Assembly (NCBI GenBank): GCA_012959665.1
Contig: DUCT01000147.1
Location: 59,877 to 94,086 of the forward strand
DNA: 34,210 nucleotides
Direction: 5' to 3'
Source of the DNA: Myxococcales bacterium
GTDB taxonomy: Bacteria; Myxococcota_A; UBA9160; UBA4427
Each line of letters starts with the position of its first letter. Position 1 is the stretch's first letter. The translations under genes and the position numbers were made by a program. Below the pieces are notes generated by a model. It was not told where the DNA came from. It did no database searches and saw nothing but the letters and a program-made list of their open reading frames with translations. Positions 15,105 through 22,263 of the stretch are shown in pieces.

Positions 15105-15989
15105 TCATGAAATCATCCGGGGTAGGGCGCCTGCCACGGAAATCATCTGGTCGGCTCCCTTCATCACCCGTAGATCGGCAGGGGTCCGGCGGTGCAGGAC
15201 GCCGTGCCTCCCTAGAAATTCGGCCCAGCAACTTCGTCCGAAAACATCGTAGTCGCGCATTTGCGCCGCCAGTGCATCCCGCCCAGCGGTCGGCGCGATC
15301 GCATCCGGGAGCAGTGGGTCAAGAACCAGTTGGCGAATCACTCGCCCCCCGAGCCTGAACGTTTCCACCATGGCCTCACGAGCAGGCGCGGCCTCGAGAG
15401 CCACGCGGCTCTCGGAGAGCATCTGGGCGGCCTCGCCATAGGCGTCTCCCAAGGCGACTTCGTCCCACAGCGCCAGCGCCCGGGCTTCCGCCGACGAGTC
15501 AAGGCCAGACAACTCGAAAACCGAGGCTGTGTCTTCAAGGCCAAGATCGCCGAGTTGGGCTCGGAGTTCGCCGACTCCGCCCGCCAAATTGTCTGGACGA
15601 AGAAAGAGAGCCGGCTCAAACTCGCGGAAGCCGAGAAACACCAGGGACTGGTCACCGAGCCGACGCGCCTGCCCCCTTCCCTTCCCCCGGCGTCGATAGA
15701 CACCGATCCAGCCGCCTCTCCACTCGACCGTCTGCGCTTCGAGGCGCCGCCAATTCCGGATCGTGCGAACGACCGGAGCGGCCGCGACGCCCAGCCGGTA
15801 ACGCCCCCGCTCGTCGCGCTCGACGCGTTTCTCGGCGAGCAAACGCGCCAGTGCCACGCGCACAGCCGACGACGCCATCCCGAAACAGTCTCCGGCCTCA
15901 ACGAGTGCCCGGACAGGCATGGAGTGCCCTCCGCTGACGGGCAGGGTCGACAAGAGATCCAGGATCAGGCTCTTGGGTGTAATATCCAC
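15105..15989 (-). CDS. PaaX-family transcriptional regulator
   Basis: The 294-residue protein has the PaaX layout. An N-terminal winged helix-turn-helix (LILDLLSTLP, then FGMASSAVRVALARLLAEKRVERDERGRYRLG) is followed by the central Trp-rich domain (RNWRRLEAQTVEWRGGWIGVYRR) and a C-terminal domain with LALWDEVALGDAYGE and LVLDPLLPDAIAP. PaaX represses phenylacetate catabolism and responds to phenylacetyl-CoA. Here the downstream gene is a desaturase, so the effector may be another acyl-CoA. I place the start at the GTG at 15989: a TTG six bases upstream lies inside the -10 box, and the predicted transcript begins at or near this GTG, implying leaderless translation. Confidence 0.88.
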   Translation of the reverse strand: MDITPKSLILDLLSTLPVSGGHSMPVRALVEAGDCFGMASSAVRVALARLLAEKRVERDERGRYRLGVAAAPVVRTIRNWRRLEAQTVEWRGGWIGVYRRRGKGRGQARRLGDQSLVFLGFREFEPALFLRPDNLAGGVGELRAQLGDLGLEDTASVFELSGLDSSAEARALALWDEVALGDAYGEAAQMLSESRVALEAAPAREAMVETFRLGGRVIRQLVLDPLLPDAIAPTAGRDALAAQMRDYDVFGRSCWAEFLGRHGVLHRRTPADLRVMKGADQMISVAGALPRMIS

Positions 15990-15993
15990 TCTC

Positions 15994-16038
15994 AAATATT
16001 ACTAAACTATGACCATTTTGTCAATTTGTGTAATATTT
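15994..16038 (-). promoter_or_regulatory. Promoter and inverted-repeat operator of the PaaX-type gene
   Basis: On the minus strand there is a perfect -35 TTGACA (16019-16024), a 17-bp spacer and a -10 TAATAT (15996-16001). Transcription would begin near 15989. A perfect 9-bp inverted repeat flanks it: AAATATTAC at 15994-16002 overlaps the -10 and GTAATATTT at 16030-16038 lies just beyond the -35. The arms' centres are 36 bp apart. A further GTGTAATAT copy is at 15977-15985, within the first codons. This layout fits autorepression. Confidence 0.78.
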
Positions 16039-16107
16039 AAGCTTCCATGGACGTGGGGTGATTGTCGCGTCTCGATGCCTCCCGATCGGCCAGCGCGGTT
16101 GCCCCGC

Positions 16108-18225
16108 TTAGGACCGCCGGGCGTGCTGACGCGTGGCTCCCCGTGCTCCCGTCGCAATCAGGCCAAGGATCAGCACGACTACAGCCCCGGGGCTGCTCAT
16201 GGGGACAGCGACCCCGCAGCCGGGAATAGGCGAACTCGAGCAGCCGGTGATCGCGTCACAGGCTTCGGCAGTGCACGGATCTCCATCATCGCAGACCGCT
16301 GGATCGGCGAAGTGGACCAGGAGATCATTCGCCTCGTCGCAGCTGTCGTCGGTACACGCCACCCCGTCGTCCACGGGAACCGGCGTTCCCGCCTCGCAGC
16401 CCAGGGCTACATCACAACTCTCGGATCCATTGCAGAACAAGCCGTCGTCGCAGAGGCTCGCGTTCGCGCTGTTCACCACCTCGTCTCCCACCTCGTCGCA
16501 GCTGTCGTCGGTACACGCCACCCCGTCGTCCACGGAAACCGGTGTCCCCGCCTCGCAGCCCAGGGCTACATCACAACTCTCGGATCCATTGCAGAACAAG
16601 CCGTCGTCGCAGTTGACGGGGGTCGACTGACTGCACTGACCCACTGCATCGCATTGATCCGACGCCGTGCACGCATCCGCGTCGTCGCAAAGGCTTCCCG
16701 CCGGCTCGAATGTGCAGAGGGTGGAGCAGCAGTCCCCGGCCAAAATATTTCCGTCATCGCATTCCTCACCCGTGCCCACAACGCCATCTCCGCATTCGGG
16801 AAAGGCGCTCGAAACGTCCGCTCTGGGAAAGCTCAGGCCATTATCGGGGTTGGCGACGAGGGGCGCGTCGACCGTCATCAAGGCCAGTAAATCCGCCGGC
16901 TCTCGGGAGGGGTCCTGCTCCAACAGCAAGGCCGCGAGCCCACTCACGTAGGGTGCCGCCGCCGAAGTTCCGCTGAAGTTCACCACTCCGCCTCCAAGAT
17001 CCGAAGTGCGCGTTCGCCAGTCCGGAGCCAGAATATCCAGATCGGCGCTGCTGTTGGAATGACAAACGAACTGATCCGCAGCCGTGGTGCTGTCAACGCA
17101 GAGAGCCGGACTGCAACCGGTGGCGCTGCACCAGGAAATTGAACCGACGTTGGCGTCGTAGACCCCCCCCACAGAGATTGCCGCTGGCGCACAGGCCGGG
17201 AATGAAACGCCTCCGTCGTATCCATCATTTCCCGAAGCCACGACTACCGCGATACCCGCGTCCACAAGATCGTTGATCGCGTTGGTCGTGACCGACCCGG
17301 TGCAGGGAAATGTGAGGGGGTTCGCGTATTCGTCGCCGTCCCCCAGGCTCAGGTTAGCAACGCGCACGTTGTTGACCGCATGATTGGTAATCAACCAGTC
17401 GAGCGCGCTATCCAGGTCGGCGAAACTACCGCCTCCGGAGTCATCCAGAACCTTGATAGCGACGATCCCTGTATCCGGGGCGACTCCAGAAGCAGAAACC
17501 ACTCCGCCCGACGTGAGAATGCCGCTGACGCTCGTGCCATGGCCATGGCCATCTTCTGCGGCCCCCGTGCCACTCATCGTCTCGGCGCCATTAGGACAAC
17601 AGCCGATCACGGGACCGGCACCTCCGCTGCACCAACACCGCTCCTCAACGATATCGTCGAGAAGGTCGGGATGATCGGTATCAATGCCCGAGTCAAAAAC
17701 AGCCACGCTCACTCCGGAGCCGGTAAATCCAGCGGCAGCCGCGTGATCTGCACCGACCAATGGGACGCCTTCAGCGAGGGTCGCCCGTATCTCTCGATCA
17801 ATGTAGATCGAGGAAACCCAAGGCTGTGCGGCCAGAGCCTTCAGAGTCCCTGCCCCTGCCCGGCCCGAAAATCCTGAGAGGTTTTCGTAACGACGCAGAA
17901 CCTCGAGATCACCCCCGGTCACCCCATCGATGACTGCCTGCTGACGAACCCGCACTCTCTCTCGCCTGGAAGCTGGTGCCATGCCCATGAAGCCCTCGCC
18001 CGAATCAATCGTGAGCGAGAATCGGACCGTCTCGGACGGGGCCATGGAGACGACACGCGCCCTCAAATCGAGCTTAAATTTTTGATCGATTTCCGTCGTC
18101 TGCCCCCTGGCCACGAGGGGGCAAGCGATCAAGAGGAGACAGACCACTCGGAGCAGAAACCGGGGGGCGCGCCGCGCACGAAGCCTACCGATTTTGGTAA
18201 TCCACCCGAGAGTCCTGCAATCCAT
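16108..18225 (-). CDS. Secreted subtilisin-like (S8) protease with Cys-rich repeats and C-terminal anchor
   Basis: The roughly 705-residue protein starts with a basic n-region and the hydrophobic segment RFLLRVVCLLLIACPL (22-37), a signal peptide. A pro-region to about 150 precedes the S8 domain. The catalytic triad is D178 in VAVFDSGIDTDHPDL, H229 in GHGHGTS and S421 in FSGTSAAAP, with oxyanion N333 in SGND. From about 470 the protein is Cys-rich with CDDG-type units, including two near-identical copies about 53 residues long. It ends VPMSSPGAVVVLILGLIATG followed by a basic tail, the layout of a C-terminal sorting or membrane anchor. An ATG at 18243 is an alternative start. It is probably exported and processed. 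Confidence 0.9.
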   Translation of the reverse strand: MDCRTLGWITKIGRLRARRAPRFLLRVVCLLLIACPLVARGQTTEIDQKFKLDLRARVVSMAPSETVRFSLTIDSGEGFMGMAPASRRERVRVRQQAVIDGVTGGDLEVLRRYENLSGFSGRAGAGTLKALAAQPWVSSIYIDREIRATLAEGVPLVGADHAAAAGFTGSGVSVAVFDSGIDTDHPDLLDDIVEERCWCSGGAGPVIGCCPNGAETMSGTGAAEDGHGHGTSVSGILTSGGVVSASGVAPDTGIVAIKVLDDSGGGSFADLDSALDWLITNHAVNNVRVANLSLGDGDEYANPLTFPCTGSVTTNAINDLVDAGIAVVVASGNDGYDGGVSFPACAPAAISVGGVYDANVGSISWCSATGCSPALCVDSTTAADQFVCHSNSSADLDILAPDWRTRTSDLGGGVVNFSGTSAAAPYVSGLAALLLEQDPSREPADLLALMTVDAPLVANPDNGLSFPRADVSSAFPECGDGVVGTGEECDDGNILAGDCCSTLCTFEPAGSLCDDADACTASDQCDAVGQCSQSTPVNCDDGLFCNGSESCDVALGCEAGTPVSVDDGVACTDDSCDEVGDEVVNSANASLCDDGLFCNGSESCDVALGCEAGTPVPVDDGVACTDDSCDEANDLLVHFADPAVCDDGDPCTAEACDAITGCSSSPIPGCGVAVPMSSPGAVVVLILGLIATGARGATRQHARRS
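16332..16613 (-). repeat. Two 120-bp near-identical copies in the protease gene
   Basis: The segments 16332-16452 and 16491-16613 match over about 120 bases with few differences, at a 159-bp offset (53 codons). They encode duplicate Cys-rich units beginning CDDGLFCNGSESCDVALGCE. The high DNA identity, with few synonymous changes, points to a recent duplication or gene conversion rather than old protein repeats. Confidence 0.88.
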
Positions 18226-18448
18226 CGCCCTGCATTGTCTCATGTGACCTATTGTTAAACCAGCAAAAACTGCTGGGACCTGCAGTCGATGGCCGAAAGA
18301 GCAAGTCCGGTCACTACAGAACCGCGCGAAAGGCACTCGAGGGGGCCTGGCGCTGTCCGGGGAATTATCTCGAAACAGGTGACCCCATCCTCCCATCCGA
18401 AAAATCCCCTCCTATTTTACCCTCCGAAATAAAGAGACGAGGAATTCG

Positions 18449-18500
18449 GCCAGAATTTTCGGCCAGAACTTTCACCCAGAACTTTCGCCCAGAACTTTGA
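18449..18500. repeat. Tandem array, 13-bp unit, 4 copies
   Basis: GCCAGAATTTTCG, GCCAGAACTTTCA, CCCAGAACTTTCG and CCCAGAACTTTGA follow one another in exact 13-bp register. The array lies in the 342-bp divergent gap between the protease (start 18225) and the dioxygenase (start 18568), 67 bp before the latter. The rest of the gap is pyrimidine-rich (CCTCCCATCC-type runs at about 18388-18430), with no clear gene. Confidence 0.88.
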
Positions 18501-18567
18501 AGAAGCGGTTCGTGCCCGGAAAGAAAGGCGAAGCCCGCACTTCGAGGACTGAGAGAGTCACCCTGAA

Positions 18568-19563
18568 ATGCCCGAATACTTTTCTTACGCCGAACAGACT
18601 GCCCATTATTTCAGCCGCCCCCATGCAGCCCTCCCAACGGGACCCATTCCCGGCGCGGGTGCATGGAAAGTCACGGATTTTGTTTCCGAAGACGCCTGGC
18701 GGTTTCGACTCTCCCCCCGTCACATAGACGAATTGGAAGCAGCCGTCGCTATCGCCAGGCGCACGGGAAAGCCTTCGACTGATCTGACGGTCAATGATTT
18801 CCCCCTGCCCACCCTAGCCAGGGAGATCGCGCGATGGCGCGAAGAAATTGACAATGCTCGGGGTTTCCAGGTGGTCTCGGGCTTCCCGATACAAAATTGG
18901 AGCCGCGAGGAGACAGAGATCTTCTTCTGGTGTCTCGGGCTGCATATGGGACGACCCGGTGCCCAGAACCCCGAAGGAGATCTTCTCGGCGAAGTCCGCG
19001 ATACCGGCCAGCAGGAATCCAACCCTTATGTTCGGCTCTACCGAACCCGCAGTGAGATTGCTTTTCACTGCGACGCCGCCGACGTCGTGGGCCTGCTCTG
19101 CATTCGGAGCGCCAAAGAAGGTGGGGTGAGCCGGATCGCCAGTTCGGTAACGATCTACAATGCGGTCCGCGCCCGAAGACCCGACCTGGCCGATCGACTC
19201 TTTGAACCCTTCGCACTCGATATACGCGAGGCCAGCCGAGATGGTGCCTTGCGCCATATTGCCATTCCGCCTTGCCGATTTTCGGGCCAGCGACTTCAGA
19301 CCTTTTATCACAGCGATTATTTCCGATCGGCCCAGCGCCACTCGGATGTGCCCCCCTTTAGTCAGGACGAACAGACCCTGCTGGATCTCTACGAGGAAAT
19401 TGCCAGCGATCCCGAGGTTCGTCTCGAGATGCCCCTAGAGCCCGGAGACATCCAGTGGCTTTCCAACCACTCGATTGTCCATGCCCGAACCGGGTACGAG
19501 GATCACTCGGGCGAGGGCGAGAATCGGGAACTCCTGCGGCTCTGGCTTTCCCTGGAACGCTGA
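18568..19563 (+). CDS. TauD/TfdA-family Fe(II)/2-oxoglutarate dioxygenase (intact site)
   Basis: The 331-residue protein has a complete facial triad: HxD in EIAFHCDAADVVG (about 170-172) and the distal His in WLSNHSIVHARTGYED, followed by the 2-oxoglutarate-binding Arg in RELLRLWLS. A LPLEPGDIQWL-like strand (MPLEPGDIQWLSN) and YHSDYF are family-typical. TauD-type enzymes hydroxylate small substrates such as sulfonates, sulfate esters, carnitine precursors or aryloxyacetates. It faces a sulfatase gene 56 bp downstream on the other strand, which makes organosulfur metabolism a possible theme but no proof. Contrast with the metal-less relative at 13042. Confidence 0.9.
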   Translation: MPEYFSYAEQTAHYFSRPHAALPTGPIPGAGAWKVTDFVSEDAWRFRLSPRHIDELEAAVAIARRTGKPSTDLTVNDFPLPTLAREIARWREEIDNARGFQVVSGFPIQNWSREETEIFFWCLGLHMGRPGAQNPEGDLLGEVRDTGQQESNPYVRLYRTRSEIAFHCDAADVVGLLCIRSAKEGGVSRIASSVTIYNAVRARRPDLADRLFEPFALDIREASRDGALRHIAIPPCRFSGQRLQTFYHSDYFRSAQRHSDVPPFSQDEQTLLDLYEEIASDPEVRLEMPLEPGDIQWLSNHSIVHARTGYEDHSGEGENRELLRLWLSLER

Positions 19564-19619
19564 CCCACTCAGACAATCGGCTTGGGCTCGTTCGCCCATT
19601 CAGCGAACCCAGCAAGGGA

Positions 19620-21344
19620 TCAGGGCGCCGTCCAAGAAACCTCTTGGCTCTCGTGGTAGCCGTAACGAACCGAACGAGCCGTGATTGAGCTTCCTGAGGT
19701 CAAAAGGAAAGGGGTGGTGTAGAGCCGCTCCCGGCCGTCCCCCACTCGATACGCAACCGAAGTATGCGGGTCTACCGGGCGGAGGGTCAGCCAGCCTCCT
19801 TTTGACTCGATCAACGGAGGCGCGGTACGGGGTTGCTCTCCGCCCGGCCACATACGATCAACCATGGCCGCCTCGGTTTCTTCACTCCAATCCGGGACCC
19901 GCTCACGAAAGCCTTCGTATGCCTGGCGTAGACGATCCAGTTCAGCCGCGTATTCCTGTTCTCCCACCAGGTTATGCAACTCGAAAGGGTCACTGGGAAG
20001 GTGGTAGAGACGCTCGCTCCCAGTGGGCTCAAACCAGGTGCGTTGCTCGGCATTCAGTTCCCCCGATTCAAGTAGCTCCCACAATTCGATCATCATCTCA
20101 AGGTTGTCACGAAAAGCAAGTCGATGACCCGTTGCTTTCTCCGGGTACCAGCTACGAATGTACTTGTACTCGCGATCACGAACCGCTCGTTCCCGATCTG
20201 AGAATTTATCGATACGGTCCCGAGAGGCAAAAACGTATTTACGAATTTCCGTTTTCGGGCCCGAAAATTTTCGGCCCTGCATATAGCGAGCAGGGGGCTG
20301 GCCCCCCCAAGCAAGAATCGTCGGAGCCAAGTCAACGAAGCTGACCAGACGCGAGTCAATCGCACCCGCCGGAGACCCCTCGGGCCTCCACCGATCCGGC
20401 CATCGGACAATCATGGGAACGCGTAGACCTGAATCATAAAGTTCGCGTTTCGCCCGAGGCAAACCATCCCCATGATCCGTCGTCCAAATCACGATGGTCG
20501 AATCCGAAAGCCCGGACTCCTCGAGGGCGTCAAGAATTGCCCCCACCTCCCTGTCCATTTGATAAATGTTGTTGTAGTGCCGGGCGATGTCTGCACGTGC
20601 GAGGGGGGTGTCCGCGTAGTAGGGTGGGATCTTTACATCAGCCGACCGAACAGGACTTTCAGCTTCGGGTATCCCAAGCAGCCATGCCCGGCCGAATTGC
20701 ACGACCAAATGCATCAAACTATTGGGCCACCCGTTTCCAAGAGGGGTAAAAATTCCGGTTTCGTGGGTGACTTGGAAATTAATCAAGGCGAAAAAAGGCT
20801 GCTCCAGTTCGGCACTTGCCAACCAATCCGGATCGCTGCCCTCGGCGCTCCATAGGGTCGTGGGCCCACTGCCCGAGAACGTGCCACTGAACTGATAGTC
20901 GAGTTTAGAGTCAGTTACCGTGTAATAACCCGCCCGGCGAAGCAGCTCGGGGAAGGCTTTGACCTCGGGCGGCGGTACTGCTCGGTACGAACCTTCGGGG
21001 CGAGTGGAAGAACGCATATGCTGGCCACCCATGGAGATGGCATGCATGCCGGTCAAAAGTGATGCACGGCTCGGAGCACAGACCCCCGCGGTCGTGAACG
21101 TCTGGGTGTAACGCGTCCCCTCGCGCGCTAGCCGATCGAGGTTCGGGGTTCGGGCAACCAAGTCACCAAACGCCCCAACCCGGCTACTCATGTCTTCGGC
21201 CACGAGGAGAAGGATGTTGGGACGCACTGCGGGTGCCGAGGACACGGTGTTCTCGGCCAGGCAGGGAAAACAAGCGCCCAGAAATAGGGCCAAAAGCAAA
21301 GATGGGAACAAAAGAACTATTCCCTTGGACCGACTTGCTCGCAT
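19620..21344 (-). CDS. Secreted or lipidated sulfatase (formylglycine type)
   Basis: The 574-residue arylsulfatase-fold enzyme has RPNILLLVAEDMSS (Ca-binding Glu50-Asp51), the sulfatase signature C89-A-P-S-R93 in GVCAPSRASLLTGM, and TTDHGDGLPRAKRELYDSGLRVPMIVRWP near the middle. C89 would be oxidised to formylglycine by an FGE or anaerobic maturase; none is in the window. The N-terminus (GIVLLFPSLLLALFLGAC) is a signal peptide with a lipobox-like LGAC at 25, so a periplasmic or lipid-anchored location is likely. The CPSR-type core and overall order suggest the heparan N-sulfatase/arylsulfatase A-like group. Substrate unknown. Confidence 0.92.
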   Translation of the reverse strand: MRASRSKGIVLLFPSLLLALFLGACFPCLAENTVSSAPAVRPNILLLVAEDMSSRVGAFGDLVARTPNLDRLAREGTRYTQTFTTAGVCAPSRASLLTGMHAISMGGQHMRSSTRPEGSYRAVPPPEVKAFPELLRRAGYYTVTDSKLDYQFSGTFSGSGPTTLWSAEGSDPDWLASAELEQPFFALINFQVTHETGIFTPLGNGWPNSLMHLVVQFGRAWLLGIPEAESPVRSADVKIPPYYADTPLARADIARHYNNIYQMDREVGAILDALEESGLSDSTIVIWTTDHGDGLPRAKRELYDSGLRVPMIVRWPDRWRPEGSPAGAIDSRLVSFVDLAPTILAWGGQPPARYMQGRKFSGPKTEIRKYVFASRDRIDKFSDRERAVRDREYKYIRSWYPEKATGHRLAFRDNLEMMIELWELLESGELNAEQRTWFEPTGSERLYHLPSDPFELHNLVGEQEYAAELDRLRQAYEGFRERVPDWSEETEAAMVDRMWPGGEQPRTAPPLIESKGGWLTLRPVDPHTSVAYRVGDGRERLYTTPFLLTSGSSITARSVRYGYHESQEVSWTAP

Positions 21345-21461
21345 TTCAGCCTTTTACCTCCCCAGGCCGATGAGGATTCCACTGTATCACGCCCTACCAA
21401 TCCGGGGTGGGGGCATAGCAATGGTCGCTCGAAGCGTTCCACGCCGAGCCGGGGTTGTCCT

Positions 21462-22205
21462 ATGGTTTGCTCCATGACGAACGAAAGACATCAGGACAGC
21501 TTGGCCCGCTGGGCGAAGGACGGGAAGACAGGAACTCCTCCGGTCCATGCGGCGACCGTTATCCCCATTCGCGACAGTGACGCAGGCATCGAAGTTCTGA
21601 TGCTGCGACGCAACTCGAAAATCGCGTTCGGAGGCATGTGGGTTTTTCCGGGTGGCAGGGTCGATCCCGAAGACGGTTCCACATCGAGCGAGGAAGCCGA
21701 ACAAGCCACAGCGCGTCGTGCTGCCGTTCGAGAAGCTCAAGAGGAAGCCGGCCTTGAGCTCCCTCTCGACACGCTCATTGCCTACTCGCACTGGACGCCC
21801 CCGCCAATTACGCCGAGGCGGTTCCTGACCTGGTTTTTCCTGGCGCCGGCGCCCCAAGGCGAAATCGTGATCGACGGTGGCGAGATTCACGAGCACGCAT
21901 GGTTAAGGCCCGAAGATGCCCTGGCCAAAAGAGATGCGGGCGAAATCGAGATCGCGCCGCCAACATGGGTCACCTTGAATGAGCTGTCCGGGCACGCGAC
22001 GATTGCCCAAGCCCTTGAAAGTACGCGGGGTCGCGAACCCGAGCGCTTCGAAACTCGGATCGCCATGGAGCCCGACGGTCCGACTGCGATCTGGCATGGC
22101 GACTCCGGCTGGCCCCAAGGCGATGCAAACCTGCCTGGACCTCGACACCGCCTGAGAATGCACGGAACCCAATGGACTTACGAACGAGGCACTGGCGCCG
22201 ATTAA
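21462..22205 (+). CDS. Nudix hydrolase, NUDT19/CoA-diphosphatase-like
   Basis: The 247-residue product has FGGMWVFPGGRVDPED (57-71) and then the catalytic helix REAQEEAGLEL (90-100). The two parts of the Nudix box are separated by about 10-15 extra residues (GSTSSEEAEQATARRAAV). That interrupted box is typical of the NUDT19-type family, whose members cleave CoA derivatives. Metal-binding Glu residues 91, 94 and 95 are present. The start is either the ATG at 21462 or the one at 21474; no strong Shine-Dalgarno distinguishes them. The transporter gene follows 58 bp later on the same strand. With many acyl-CoA enzymes around, CoA turnover is plausible but inferred. Confidence 0.85.
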   Translation: MVCSMTNERHQDSLARWAKDGKTGTPPVHAATVIPIRDSDAGIEVLMLRRNSKIAFGGMWVFPGGRVDPEDGSTSSEEAEQATARRAAVREAQEEAGLELPLDTLIAYSHWTPPPITPRRFLTWFFLAPAPQGEIVIDGGEIHEHAWLRPEDALAKRDAGEIEIAPPTWVTLNELSGHATIAQALESTRGREPERFETRIAMEPDGPTAIWHGDSGWPQGDANLPGPRHRLRMHGTQWTYERGTGAD

Positions 22206-22263
22206 CCGGAGCCGACTCGCAATCATCTAACAGGCCCGCGCAGAGAGCCGATTCAAGCTGCCA

